From contig CM034233.1 of the NCBI GenBank assembly GCA_019916065.1, positions 11,985,573-12,049,572 on the forward strand: DNA of 64,000 nucleotides, in the 5' to 3' direction. Under the pieces are notes generated by a model. That model saw only the letters and a program-made list of their open reading frames with translations. It made no database searches and was not told the DNA's origin. Shown piece after piece: positions 11,689-26,030 of the stretch. Origin of the DNA: Vitellaria paradoxa (Eukaryota; Streptophyta; Magnoliopsida; Ericales; Sapotaceae). The position numbers were made by a program, and so were the translations under genes. The stretch's first letter is position 1; each line of letters opens with the position of its first letter.

Positions 11689-12560
11689 GATGAAAAAACT
11701 GGGTGTTTCTCGCCTGTGACGCAGTGCAACTCCATGGTGGTATATATCAATTTTCACAAGAACAAAGAACAAAGATCCATCTGGCGGTTTCAAGGTCGTC
11801 TAGAGCTGCTCACTTGTCATCAAATCCAATATTTGACACTAAATTTTTATTTAAATTTTGTATGCCACGGGCAATTTTAATTTACTGGAGTCAAATAATT
11901 GATTCCTTTTCTGGTAATCGATGTATTAAATAAAAAAATAATGCACCTGGCGCACATCATTGTGGGAAGTTCCTACTAAATTTCACTTTGCTCTCGAAAG
12001 TTTTCCTTGAAATCTTATTTTAGGCTTTGTTTTTTTTTTTTTTTTAATTTTAATTTTTATAATAATTAGGAGTATGAGCTTTTTATAGTGGTAATGTCCC
12101 TCTTATTGAGTTATTTGTTTCTGAAATTTATTCTAGTTATATAGTTTTTTGAACTGACCCAACTTAACAAACTAAGTCAAAATTTGATTTGTAGGTGAAA
12201 CTTATACACAACACATATACCCTAATATCCCAATGCGAGATGCCACTCTAGCTATGTAGTTAAACGAAGAGAGTGCAGCCCAAAAGTTCACTGAAAAAAA
12301 AAAATAATTAATGAAAATTTTAGACCCTTAACCATTATAAAATAAAATAAAGTCTTAAAATAAACTTTTAGATAAAACTTAATAAAGCAAGGTGAAGTTT
12401 ACCCCTCGTGACTTTTTTAAGCACTTGTGGAAGGTTATTTGTTACCGATAAAATAGTTGTCAAGTGGTTGTGCGTGTGTAGTTTGTATGTCGTATTTTAG
12501 AATTTTTTTAAATATCGAGTGAGAGTAAAGTAGGGTTGAGAGTAAAGTAGAATAAATTAA
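11689..12560. other. TL29 3' flank
   Basis: Apart from the candidate poly(A) signal I see only AT-rich DNA here, with no coding signal and no RNA gene. Confidence 0.6.
11929..11934 (+). terminator. Candidate poly(A) signal of TL29
   Basis: AATAAA lies 241 bases after the TL29 stop codon, followed by an A-rich stretch. It is a fitting position for 3' end formation, though plant signals are loose. Confidence 0.45.
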
Positions 12561-13916
12561 CGGGTCGATTGGATGCAGCTAAAGAAGGGGGCATAAATTT
12601 TGCCCGTGGGCCTCACATTTTTTGCTTGGTTTGGCAGCCAAAATGCTTCCTTTCTCCCTCGGATTAGATTTTGCATTGTATTAAATTTAGCCTCCGCGGG
12701 GGGATAATTTTTAGCTAGGGTTTGGGCTAGCTAAAAATTATCCCCCTTCAAGTGGATAAATTTTTGACGTTTTTAACCTTTGTTAATGGTATTGTTAACT
12801 TGATTAAAATAAATATAATGTTAATAAAAAAAATAATAGATAAGCCAACAAGTCAAAATAAACATAATTAAAAAAATTAAATAATAACCAACCATTCAAA
12901 AGTACAAATTTAAAAAAAAAGTTTTTTAAATAAATTTATAAAAAATTAAATTTTCAATGAAATAAATAATATAACTTCAAATTGTCAAAAAATAATTAAA
13001 TAGAGTGGGTTTTACAATTTAATATTTAATTTAATGGGTAACCAAGTTTAGGACATCACAAGGGCAAAAGAGTCATTTGACTCTTTTTATCATCATTCAC
13101 CTTCTCTTATTTATAAAACATCCAAACCAAGTCAAAAGTTATCCCCCTTCATAAACATCACATCAATGTGGGCCAACCCTCTAAAAATAATATCCCCTCT
13201 TATCTTATACCCCCTTTAAAACTTATCCCTCTAAAATTTTAGCACCATCCAATCGGCTGGATGCAGCTAAAGAAGGGGGACAAAAATTTTGTCTGTGGGC
13301 CCCACATTTTTTGCATGGTTTGGCAGCCGAAATGCTTCATTTCTCCCCCGGATTAGATTTTGCATGGTATTAAATTTAGCCCCCGCGGGGGGATAATTTT
13401 TAGCTAGGGTTTGGGCTAACTAAAAATTATCCCCCTTCAAGTGGATAAATTTTTGACGTTTTTAACCTTCGTTAATGGTATTGTTAACTTGATTAAAATA
13501 AATATAATGTTAATAAAAAAAATAATAGATAAGCCAACAAGTCAAAATAAACATAATTAAAAAAATTGGATAATAACCAACCATTCAAAAGTACATATTT
13601 AAAAAAAAGTTTTTTAAATAAATTTATAAAAAATTAAAATTTCAATGAAATAAATAATATAACTTCAAATTGTCCAAAAATAATTAAATAGAGTGGGTTT
13701 TGTAATTTAATATTTAATTTAATGGGTAACCAAGTTTGGGACATCACATCATTCACCTTCTCTTATTTATAAAACATCCAAACCAAGTCAAAAGTTATCC
13801 CTCTTCATAAACATCACATCAATGTGGGCCAACCCTTTAAAAATAATATCCCCTCTTATCTTATACCCCCTCTAAAACTTATCCCTCTAAAATTTTAGCA
13901 CCATCCAATCGGCCCC
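12561..13916. mobile_element. Head-to-tail dimer of a Tourist/Harbinger-like MITE
   Basis: Two copies of one element lie in direct tandem: 12561-13256 (696 bp) and 13257-13916 (660 bp). The outer left end reads CGGGTCGATTGGATG and the outer right end is the complement of GGGGCCGATTGGATG. The whole dimer is flanked by TAA on both sides (12558-12560 and 13917-13919), a target duplication typical of PIF/Harbinger. At the junction the right end of copy 1 runs into copy 2, whose own left end has lost its first bases. Copy 2 lacks a 32 bp piece that contains a short palindrome in copy 1 (13066-13087). No transposase is encoded. Confidence 0.85.
12699..12746. repeat. Perfect 19 bp hairpin inside MITE copy 1
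   Basis: The arm GGGGGATAATTTTTAGCTA (12699-12717) and its exact complement (12728-12746) flank a 10 base loop. The same hairpin, with one mismatch, is in copy 2 at about 13387-13435. Confidence 0.95.
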
Positions 13917-15405
13917 TAAGATTGTTAATTTTCGTTAAGCAGATTAAGATCGACACTTACTAAAATAGAACTCGCCAAATTTACTAATTTTCAAGTGAGA
14001 AAAATAACTCAATCTATTAATTTTCAATTAACATACCAAGATTAAATATCAATTGAAGTTAAACAAACTAAATTTATTTTTTATCTGAACACATTTACTA
14101 AAACAATAAATTGTAATTATAAAAAATTGAAATGGTAACTAATTTAAATTAACGACTACTCGAACAAAGGAAAGAAAAATTGTTGTAAGTGTTGGAGTTA
14201 TGTGTTGTGACGTACTTTCTTTGTTGCATTATTTATGTATTTATAGACAGAATGATATACCAATTAGGCTACACTTTTTTGAATTTAGATTGAAGACTTC
14301 CTTCTAAATCATACCTGTAACTTTTAGAGTGTTGTTATGTGCCTAAAACTTTTAAATATATTCATAACTTACTCTTGTAACTTATTCTCCCATGATGCAG
14401 TCACTTCCCACATGATACGGTACCTTTTTCAATCATGTAGCCACTACTCAACTACGTAGGATACTTTTTTCAATTATGTAACTACTACTCAACTACATAA
14501 ATAATTATCTCTTAACTCTATTTATTTGCCATGTAACATTGATGATTGAAAAGAAGTCAAATTGAATAAAATATATATATATATAAACTAGGTGGAAAAA
14601 TTAATTATGTAACTTTTTTTTGGCCGATTGGTAGTTTTATAAGTAGAACCATCTCGAGTTATGAAAATAACTGTAACTTTCTCATTTTTAGAGGATACTA
14701 ATTAATGCATGATTTTCAGAATTTGGATTCTAGTATTAATAAAAACAATGAGAGGGTGATCCAAAAAGACCTCTTATATAATAAAAAGTTACCCTTAAAA
14801 AAAGTCTATAAAAAATTTTATTATGATTTGGACTAAAATATAAAATTGACTAAAATTTTTTAAATTTAATTAGATTTGTTAGTTACAGGAAAAATATTTT
14901 TATAAAAATAAATAGTCAAAAATAAATATTTATTTATTTTTAAGTTAAAAGAATAGATAAATATATAAGACTTTTGCATTATGATTTATGAGGGAGATTG
15001 CTTCTCATTTTCTGAAGAGACATAGATCTCTTTTATTTTTTTAAATAATAAAGCACTTATGATATAAATTTAATTAAATTTAATATTTTTTTGATAGTCT
15101 TATATGTATTAATTTTTAAATTAAATTTTAGTCCAAATGACATGACATAAAAATACCCCAAACATTAAAGATAGAAATTACGGGTAATAATCAAGGGTAT
15201 TTTCAGTTACAACACAAAAATAATACATTTTGGGAAGGAATAAAAATATGCACCAATAGGAAGCGAGTGTTTTAATACCATGATCCAAACCGTACTTCAG
15301 AAAACACATCTCAGCCGTCAAATTGAACACATCAGAGTTTCACAAGCAACCTTTTAGTCGTAAGATTCCGGCAAAAGTCAATGTTAAAGACGGTTACTCA
15401 CGCGC
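13917..15405. other. Spacer upstream of histone H3.3
   Basis: AT-rich spacer with a short (TA)n at about 14570-14585. I see no genes. Only the 100 bp before the H3.3 TATA box has a different, more GC-rich character. Confidence 0.6.
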
Positions 15406-15414
15406 TATAAATAG
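15406..15414 (+). promoter_or_regulatory. TATA box of histone H3.3 gene
   Basis: TATAAATAG follows a CGCGC motif, and a C/T-rich leader follows. It lies about 145 bases before the 5' UTR splice donor, so transcription probably starts near 15440. Confidence 0.8.
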
Positions 15415-15439
15415 GGATCTGGCTCCGCCTCCGCGTTCC

Positions 15440-17681
<2,242 letters not shown>

Positions 17682-19865
17682 TTTTCTTGTAAAATGGTGG
17701 GGATGGCCTTATGTGAGGCGAAGCCTATTGTTACTACTGATGGGAAACCTTTAGAAGCTTTAGGTGTTTAGTCGTCTTTAATAATACCATATTTCTTCTG
17801 TGCTGGATAAATAGTAGAGACTAAATGATTGGGTATTTTGATTGTAGCTTAATGTAAACGGTACTATTTTCTTTGTTGGGTTTGTTTGACAAATGATGTT
17901 TTTAATCCCATTCACTCAAAATCTTCCTTTCCAAATTTATAGCCTTGTCGGGTGGTTGTTCCTTAAAAGTTATTTTGTACAATGAGCTTAAATGTATAAA
18001 CAGCATGCTGCAAACCCACGGTGATTTCGAGAGAAGTCTGGTATTTAGTTGACAGTTATATCCCTAATTTTTCTAAGTTTGTTATTTATCCAAAAAAAAA
18101 ACTCAATTTCTTCTTTGTAATTACTGGATAACCTGCTGCGTGAGTTTGAGGACCTATGAAAAATGGACCGGGGCATGTAGGCTTTTTTCCGCGATCACTT
18201 AGGTTTTTATGAATAATCTTTTTTTTGTTAGCAGGGATACAGATTTCTTAAAGCAACCATTCCTTGGCATTCTTGACATGGCTGTGTTTTCGCATTCACG
18301 CATTTGGTCAAAGGGCAAAGTTAAAAATTTTTCTAAGCTATGAATTTGATATTAAATTGATTTATGGAACATTAAATTAAGAATTTTTCTCATCTTAAAT
18401 TATGAGTTGAATATTAAATTAGATTATGATTGAATACTAAACTCAAATATAAATAATTAGGTTAAAATATTATATACTAGTAACTATTAAAAAAATTTTA
18501 TACCCAAATTTTACCAGGATTACGACTCACAAGGGCCACCACAGCTCCTTATTAGCTCTACCTCTGGTTTGGCCGCAATGAAATATGCAGAAGGAAGATG
18601 TATTTCTTCCATTCAGGCTAGTAAGCTTTTGAAAAGTTTAGCGAATACTAATAGCCACTAACACAAGGAACCATTTGCTAAATTGCATCTGATTTTAAAT
18701 GTCACGCTGCCAAAGAATGGACTTGACCTTGGACCAGAGATGAGGTCTCCATGTCATATTCCTCAACCTACCATATGATGATGTTCAAAAAGGGGCTTAG
18801 AAGTCGGCAAATCTCCAACCCAAAGGGCCAAAAAGAAGGCTTCTGGTTGCCATAAAAGTTTCATCATTTTCAAATTAAGCAGTGTTGCCTACAATTGCTT
18901 CTGCATAATTCAGATTCTCATCCTAATTAACAACGAAGAAAGAAGATAAGCGATGTTTCTCATGCAACTCACTCAATCGAGCAGCATCATACGTGCACAG
19001 AACTCTAAATCAAGATTTGAGCAACGTAACATTAAGCAAAAATAGCCCCATAGCCAGATTGCTCCAACAAGTCAAAGCAATTTCCAAAAGAAAACTCCGT
19101 TGATTCACCGTACAAGCAAGGCATGGCAGAAGAAAATAGGTTTCAATAGGTTTTCTTTTTTAAGGTAAATGAGTTATCTTTAACGGCAATGCAACTCAGA
19201 CGAGAACAAGGGGGCGCAGCATCATGATGCACAATTTCGGTGCAATTAAACTGGTCAAGGGTACCCAAAAGATGAAGGCTCAAGAAGATTAAAAAGAACA
19301 AACAGTTCATATCAAATAACTGTTATACTCAAAAGATATATGTAAAAGTCTTAAAGATCTAAAATAGCTTCCGGGATAGGTACCATTACCAAATGGCCTT
19401 TAATGCTCTGATATTACCTCTCATAAGTATCCAGGGTCTCAGAAAATGACTTTGCCACCGGGTTCAGGATTCAGGAACTAGTACCACCCTCACATCATCA
19501 AGAGTTTGATTACCCCAGGAGCAATAATCTCTTATTATTTAAATCACAAATGTATAGAAAATGCAGGTCACTGCTCGAGTGTCATGCTTTCTTGCATGGT
19601 ACAATGTTAATGTTACAAAACAGCCAAAGCTTGAAGAAATGGTGGAAAGAGAGTTTCATCTAAGAGATGTAGTGAGAGAAACGAGTATGTGTTTGGACTT
19701 GAATCAGTTCCAAGACAAGCCAAAAATTTTTTATTAACCACTTTAAATAGGGACATCTCCCAAGATTGTTTTGTTCTCATTTCAACAAATTCATCAGGCA
19801 GAATCAAGCAACCTGGATACAATGGCAGGAACCAAATTACATTTTGGTTCTTCAGCAACCACCAT
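17682..19865. other. Spacer between the convergent H3.3 and COX6B genes
   Basis: The two genes point at each other, so this stretch holds both 3' UTRs. A minus-strand AATAAA candidate for COX6B lies at about 19729-19735 (TTTTTATT on the plus strand). No coding exon or RNA gene was recognised. Confidence 0.6.
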
Positions 19866-22800
19866 CTATAACGGACCTGGAAAGGTACCATTCTCCCTTT
19901 GCTCATTCCATCTATCTATCTGCATTCACAAGTCAACTATTACTTTCATCAACATAAAAAGGAGGAACTCCAGCAAAGGAAAATAATGCATGACTATGTT
20001 TAATGGGCTCTTTTGATCAGTTTTGAAAGTTTAGACATTTAAGATATGGCAAATATTGTTGTATCAAACACGGCTACACGAATAATATGAACTGCAACTT
20101 AAAATTAGAATGTAAGGGTGTGCAAAAACACAAAAGGTACATACCCATTCACCGGGGCAAAGAGCACGATAGTATTTTGCAAACTTGTCACACTCAGGAG
20201 CACCTTCCCCCTTTGCAGCTACACACCTGAAAAGAGCAAAACAAGACATTGGTTGTAAAAAAGTTATTGCCAAGTTGTTGAGTATGGTTTAGAAATGTAT
20301 AATTAGGCAACTCCAGGATCCAGATTGACTCACCGATGGTACTCAATGTATCGTGTAAAGCAATGCCTAGTTTGATTTGCAGTTGGGAAACGATAATCTG
20401 CCGGTGCTGTCTCAAGCTGATATCCAATACAGTACACAATGAAGAGTGGAACAGAAGAAAATTAAAGTAGCATGCTTCTGATGCAACAAGGAACATAAGA
20501 ATTGCAAAGTTACAGTGCACTCAAGCTCACCTTAATCTCTGGCGTCTGTTCAGCTTCTTGATCGCCTGAATCTTCTTGTTCGGCAGTTCCACCAGTCTCC
20601 TCAGCTTCAGCCTGGGCTGCCTCACTGACAGCATCTCCTGCATCAGGAGTGGCTTCATTGCTTTCTTCGGCAGCAGCACTAGTGCTTTCATCAGCACCAA
20701 CAGAGTTAACTTCATCACCACCACCAACAACAGGAGATTCCTCGGTTTTCGGTGTGACAACTTCTTCAGGAGTGGCATTTGCAGGGGCCTTCACCTCATG
20801 TTCTTCTGAAGGCTTTGTCCCCACCTCTGGCTTCTCTTCTTTCTCCAATAAATATTGCTACAATTCAAGCATCAAACAACAAGGTTTTACCACGAGTGAA
20901 TGATCACAACAACCCACAGGAGACTGAGTAAGAGAGCATACTGAAAGGCACGGGATCCTCGCAGGTCTCTACCCTCTCTATAATTGCCTACTTGATAAAT
21001 TCCAGCTGATAACATCTTGAACTACATACTTGGCTCTTATAGCAGAAATAAATTGATTAACCATTATTTTTATGAGAAGGGCAGCCCAGCCCAGAGCAGT
21101 GCACGAGGCTCCTGCCTGAGCGGGGTTTGTGGCAGGCAATGTAGGTAGGCTTACCCCCCAGAAAGTAATTGAAGAGACTAGTTCCGAATTTTTAACCCAC
21201 GATTTCTAGGTTGCAAAGAAGCAACCTCACTGTTGTGTCAAGACTCAGCTACGAGCATTATTTATAATTATATGAGCAATACAAAATTCAAACAATAATT
21301 TAGATACAAGCTGCCTTCGTTAATGTACAGTTTTCATTTTTTTTTTTTTTTAATGTTAGAACGTATATAAGAACTGAGTAGAAATTTACACACAACAAAA
21401 TTAGCCTAACTGGGGAGACAGAAGCTATTAGCAATAAAGCAAAGGATCCAACAAAATAAACTAAAAGCTCAGAGGCAGAGATCAACCAGCAATTCGTAAG
21501 GCTAAACAAGATAGGGCTAAGCAAACATAGGAGAAAAATGAAACAAAATAAGAATATTTATCACAGTTCACTGTGAAAAATATTCCCGAGAAATATCTGT
21601 AGCTGTGACTCTTCATATAGATATATAAGGTCCAGCATCATGCCAAAAAAGAGGAACCTAGAGATAAGCAAACACAAAGGGGGGGGGGGAGATTACATAT
21701 CCTAGTCTATTTGCAAAAACATGTCCGACAAATCCATGAGCAGACCACAAAGAATCTTTCCTACGCGCTCTCTAAACATTTAACGTGCATACCTCAAGCT
21801 TTAAGCCACCAAGCATTTTGCGATATACACCTTGAGCATAATCTCAAGGCATGGACCCATATGCCACCGTATGTAAATTTAGGAAAATTATTGAAAGACT
21901 GCTTGAACACAAGGTAAGTATAAATACCAATGTACCATTATGCATAGCATTAACAATTCACTTAATGAGTGGATAGATTTATGATATGTATATAAAAGTG
22001 CCTCAAAACGTTGAAGTTTCAAAGGAAAACCGTAGTTCCAATGGAAACCATCCACGATTAGATGTAAACGGGCCTTCCACAGGCTAATAATATTAAAATA
22101 ATATTTTCCTGCATGAGGACACATTGAGAATTCCCATTGTTGATGCTCTCATGAGTCTTCGTCATCTCCTTCAACGCCACCATTGTCAATTCTAAAGGCC
22201 ACCAAGTAGATCTAAAACTGAGTTCCCCCGCCCCCCCCCCCCCCCCCCCAAAAAAAAAAAGTAGATGTGAAACCTTACTGACTGGCAACTACATCCAGTC
22301 TCCCTCTATAGCCAAGACCAATATTTGCTGCCAACAATTACTTTTTGTACTGGTGAATAATTCATGTTCCAATATTAACCATTTGCGTGGTTAAGAAGAG
22401 CGTAATGATTTTATTTCTTCTTAAGTAAGCAACATGCAGTTCATTTAGAGTGCTCATTTAGAGTGAACCATTTTTTTTTTTTTTTTTTTTTTTTTGAGAT
22501 TATAGACGAAGAATGACTAATTCATGTTCCAATATTAACCATTTGCATGGTTAAGAAGAGTGTGATGATTTTATTTATTCTTAAGTAAGCAACATGGAGT
22601 TCATTTAGAGTGAACCATTTTTTATTTTTATTTATTTATTTTTTTAAACATGAAGTATGACTAATTTGGTAGTTTGTCTTAAGCAATGCACCTTTTCCCT
22701 GTCGTTGTCTGCATTCAACTTAAAGCAAAAACTAGTAGTCTATCTGGATCTTTACTTGCTAGCTGTTTGATAAAATGCATTGACTAGAAAAGCTCCCCCC

Positions 22801-23762
22801 CCCCTGGTTTCCCTTCAATGATTCACTAATTCACGTAAAATTAATACATTCAACAAATCTTTATCAAGGTTTATTGTGTAGTTAAATAAATTGGAAAATT
22901 CTTAGATATTGATGGATAAATTGATCATACAAATTGTGTGTAATCCATACAAGATATTAGTATTGCATTGACAACAAATGACCAGTTCGTAATCAGCTAA
23001 GTGTAGATCATATCAATTTTTTGGCACCCGATGTCATTGAATCCTTCTTAGACAGCATGCATGCATTTAGAATAAGAGAGATGTTACTATTTAGACATGA
23101 AAAAGAGTTTCATGAGAAAATAAAAATAAAAATAAAAATAAATAAATCCTGCTTCAGGTATTTCACATTAAAACAAAGGAGATGCAAGGGTGTTTACAGC
23201 GTTGCCCTTTTTTCTGTCGAATGATTGTGGAAGTAAGTTATACAAAAACTGAAATGAAAATAGATTCAAACACTTACCATGCCATTATGAATTCTAAAAA
23301 GACAATTTAGGTCAGTTCAAGTCAAAAGTGGCTTCATTAACAGAGATTCTTCTGTCAGAAGAGAAAATCAGACTACAGCCACTGTAATCATGATTACAGT
23401 AAATAAGAACTTAAGTGAATCCACGGAAAACAATACACATATCAGCAAATCAAAAGAGTATTCTGGAAATCTAAATGCCTAGTCTATCCATGGCAGCCGA
23501 TCCACTGAAGTCAAAGACAATCAAGGGAAAGTAAATTTCATCGAAAAGCAGTCCAATTATCCAACCAACACGATACAGAACTACGAACATAAGAAAGCAA
23601 CTAGATCAAATCCGTAACACAATCCAAAAGCATTGAAACACATTACAGAAAAGCAAATTAGCACAGATTCATAGAAATGATGGGATACAGATATAGCGCG
23701 CATAGATATATTTATAGTACCTCAGATAGGGTCGGGGTTTTTGTGGCATCGGCTTCCGCCAT
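19866..23762 (-). CDS. COX6B: Cytochrome c oxidase subunit 6b with acidic N-terminal extension
   Basis: Five minus-strand exons (23721-23762, 20531-20857, 20334-20416, 20145-20226, 19866-19919) join in phase into 195 residues. Residues 124-195 are the COX6B domain, an intermembrane-space subunit of mitochondrial complex IV: a CX9C motif C142-C152, a CX10C motif C163-C174, and the conserved ends RHCFTRYIEYHRC and RWNEQRENGTFPGPL. Residues 15-123, nearly all in exon 2, are a low-complexity acidic extension rich in Glu, Ala and Pro; it matches the long plant form (COX6B-1, about 191 residues in Arabidopsis) and not the short form. The start is fixed by the short exon 1 (MAEADATKTPTLSE). Intron 1 is 2.9 kb and holds an Au-type SINE and a tandem duplication. 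Confidence 0.96.
21070..21255 (-). mobile_element. Au-type SINE in COX6B intron 1
   Basis: On the minus strand the sequence follows the Au SINE family: a tRNA-like head with an A box (GACACAACAGTGAGG region), a worn B box (GTGGGTTAAAAATTCGG), then GGTAAGCCTACCTACATT, a CCCCGCTCAGGCAGGAG block and the terminal GGCTGCCCTT. The octamer CATTATTT flanks it on both sides (21062-21069 and 21256-21263), a target-site duplication. The B box decay suggests it is no longer active. Confidence 0.8.
22227..22260 (+). repeat. Poly-C followed by poly-A tract
   Basis: About 19 C (after a CCCCCG) run directly into 11 A inside COX6B intron 1. Length of such a run is often wrong in assemblies. Confidence 0.85.
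22358..22677. repeat. Diverged 160 bp tandem duplication in COX6B intron 1
   Basis: A segment starting TAATTCATGTTCCAATATT at 22358 is repeated at 22518 with a few substitutions; both copies contain GCATGG/GCGTGGTTAAGAAGAG and a T-rich stretch. The T tract of the first copy is much longer. Confidence 0.85.
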
Positions 23763-25644
23763 GGATGAATCCAGAGGGAGCTTCAGCTGGACAGGCGGCC
23801 AAGACAATAGTAGAAGATTCTGGGGCTAGGTTTTTTGAGATATACACTGAGTGACTCACTGGGTCGGCACTGCGTTGGTTGGTGAGTGAGGATGCGAGTT
23901 GGTGAGACCAACCACCATCAGCCTTGTTTCCATTTGTCCGAATTTGACTGGATCATTGTGAACCCGAGGTCATCACGGGGATTGTGGTCATAACTTTTTA
24001 AGAATTATTTAATAGTTTTAATTTAATTTAATTAAAATTAATTTTAAAATAAAAATTAAAATTAAAAAAATTGATTACAACTTAATACAAAATATAAAAA
24101 TATAAAAAGTTATATTTATATTCAAATTAAATTAAAAGGTGCATCCAGTTTGTTAAAAACCAATAAAAAAACATTAAAAATTTTACATCATTCACTTTCT
24201 TAGTGCATTGATTTTGTTAAAAATAACTAAAAAATTGTAAAAATTTTTAAAAATTATTTATTTTTATCTCATTATATAAATTATGAATTTACAAATTATA
24301 TTATTTTATCTCATTTTATTTTTTTTTATCACTATAAAAGCACTCTTTATTTTACAAATTACGGATTTATAAATATTTTTTTTTTCCACTTCAAACGCAC
24401 GTAAAGCAGAGTTAACACGGGATAAACACAATCGGTGCATTTCGGCAGCAGTGAAAGTGCTGTGCACTTTTACATGTATTTTAACATTTCGGTCCCAGCA
24501 AGCCATCACGGGCTGGACAGTCCTGCCCAATCTGCACTAATGGGCCATTCTAGTTGGACTCACCAACTGAGGGACGAACATTTTGCTTTTTTATTTTATG
24601 TTATTTGAAGTGCTTCTATACAAATGGAATTTTAATTCAAAATATTAATTAAAATAATATAAATGCATTGGAATTTAATTATTTTTAAACAAGTAAATAC
24701 CGAAACAAAATTTATATTTATTTACTAAACATTATGCTACAACAATGTTTTTCTTTTATTTTTTAATAAAAAGAGCAAGATGATATACATCTCGATAATC
24801 TTTGACCTGGGGCTGCAAGAGCATACGGGCCCATTTCGTTTTTCAGGTTTCCCCTGCACTTCGAATAGGGTCGGAATTGTAAACAAGTCGAGTGGGTTGT
24901 CAAATTTGATTTATTTTCTTCAATTGAGTTCTAATTTTTTTTTCAAAAAATTTTAAAAATTTCTAAAAGTTCTCAACTTCTTCCGTCAAATTTTGTGACG
25001 TAGTAATTTTTACATCAATTCAATATTAACTTTTTAATTTTTTTTTTAAATTTTTTCAAAAACTCCAAACGCTACCATAAATTCTATCAATTATAAAGTT
25101 ATGTTTCAAGCATGAATTTGTAAAGAAAACATAAAAATAAAATAAAATAAAATTTATAAGACATTAGATTGAAATGAGGCCCACAATATATAACAATAAA
25201 TCCTGATTTATATATTTAATGACTCAAAACCTTATTAGTGGTTCAGTAATATATTTTTACTACTCAGAGCCTCTCATTCCTCAAATTTGATTAGTCAACT
25301 GAACATAAATTTTGAATAATAAATTATTAAAACTGAGTTCGAAACCTTATTAAATTTTATAATGTGTTCAAAACAGTCTCAAATAAATTTTAATTACGTT
25401 AAGCTTAAATATCTTGATTTTTTTATATATATTAAAATTTATCAAATAGTTCAAATTTAATTTTATTTTTTTAATGTGTCAATCTTAAATGATTTTTCAC
25501 TTAGACAAATTTAAATATTATGATTGGCTTTATTGATTCAACTTATTTATTACATAATCTAATTATTTATTGAGAAGAAGAAAAAAATTTCATTAAATTC
25601 AAAATTTCATCAAAGATCTCTTATTTTCTTGTTATAATAACATA

Positions 25645-25800
25645 GATATGCTCCTTAGGATTAAGCCAACTGGTTCGTGGGTATACTCATCACTAAAAAT
25701 CACACGAGTTCGATTCCTAATTCAAGTGAAGTGTATACGAAGAATAGCGTACATTTTTTCGATTTAGGCATCGATTACATGACCTGTCAAAGGTTGCAAT
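25645..25800 (+). mobile_element. Possible tRNA-derived SINE
   Basis: An A-box-like TAAGCCAACTGG at 25662-25673 and a good B box AGTTCGATTCC at 25707-25717, 45 bases apart, are the pol III promoter layout of a SINE. No target duplication or tail was recognised, and there is no foldable mature tRNA around the boxes. Confidence 0.4.
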
Positions 25801-25980
25801 GAGAGCTTTAACAATATGATGTCATAAGATAATTGATGGAAATTTTTTGTTTCCTTTCAAAATAATTCTGTCTGGTCAATGACAGATTATTGTTAACATC
25901 GTAAAAAATGCATCTCCCTGTGAAGGAAGCGCATATATGTCAGCATTGAAGTTAATTTTTATTGGCAGAAAAAATGAAAA

Positions 25981-26030
25981 ATATATATATATATAAATTA
26001 AGGACAACCCATATATATATATATATATAA
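25981..26030. repeat. (TA)n microsatellites just after the ADH-like stop codon
   Basis: Two TA runs lie within the 50 bases downstream of the ADH-like stop, that is, in its 3' UTR. Confidence 0.85.

Larger units (their letters stand above)
23763..26030. other. COX6B upstream region and ADH-like 3' flank
   Basis: The first 120 bases upstream of the COX6B ATG are relatively GC-rich and probably the leader and core promoter; no TATA box is evident. From about 24000 on, the DNA is AT-rich. A segment at 24140-24350 has the look of a worn MITE. A possible SINE is listed separately. I see no exon. Confidence 0.6.

Noticed and set aside
19613..19906. 97 residue minus-strand open frame overlapping the last COX6B exon
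   Set aside because: It uses another frame; the COX6B frame with the ending RWNEQRENGTFPGPL is the real one.
24541..24835. TGGGCC-type site II motifs as COX6B promoter elements
   Set aside because: They lie 780-1070 bases upstream of the ATG, too far for the usual position near the transcription start, and TGGGCC is a short word.
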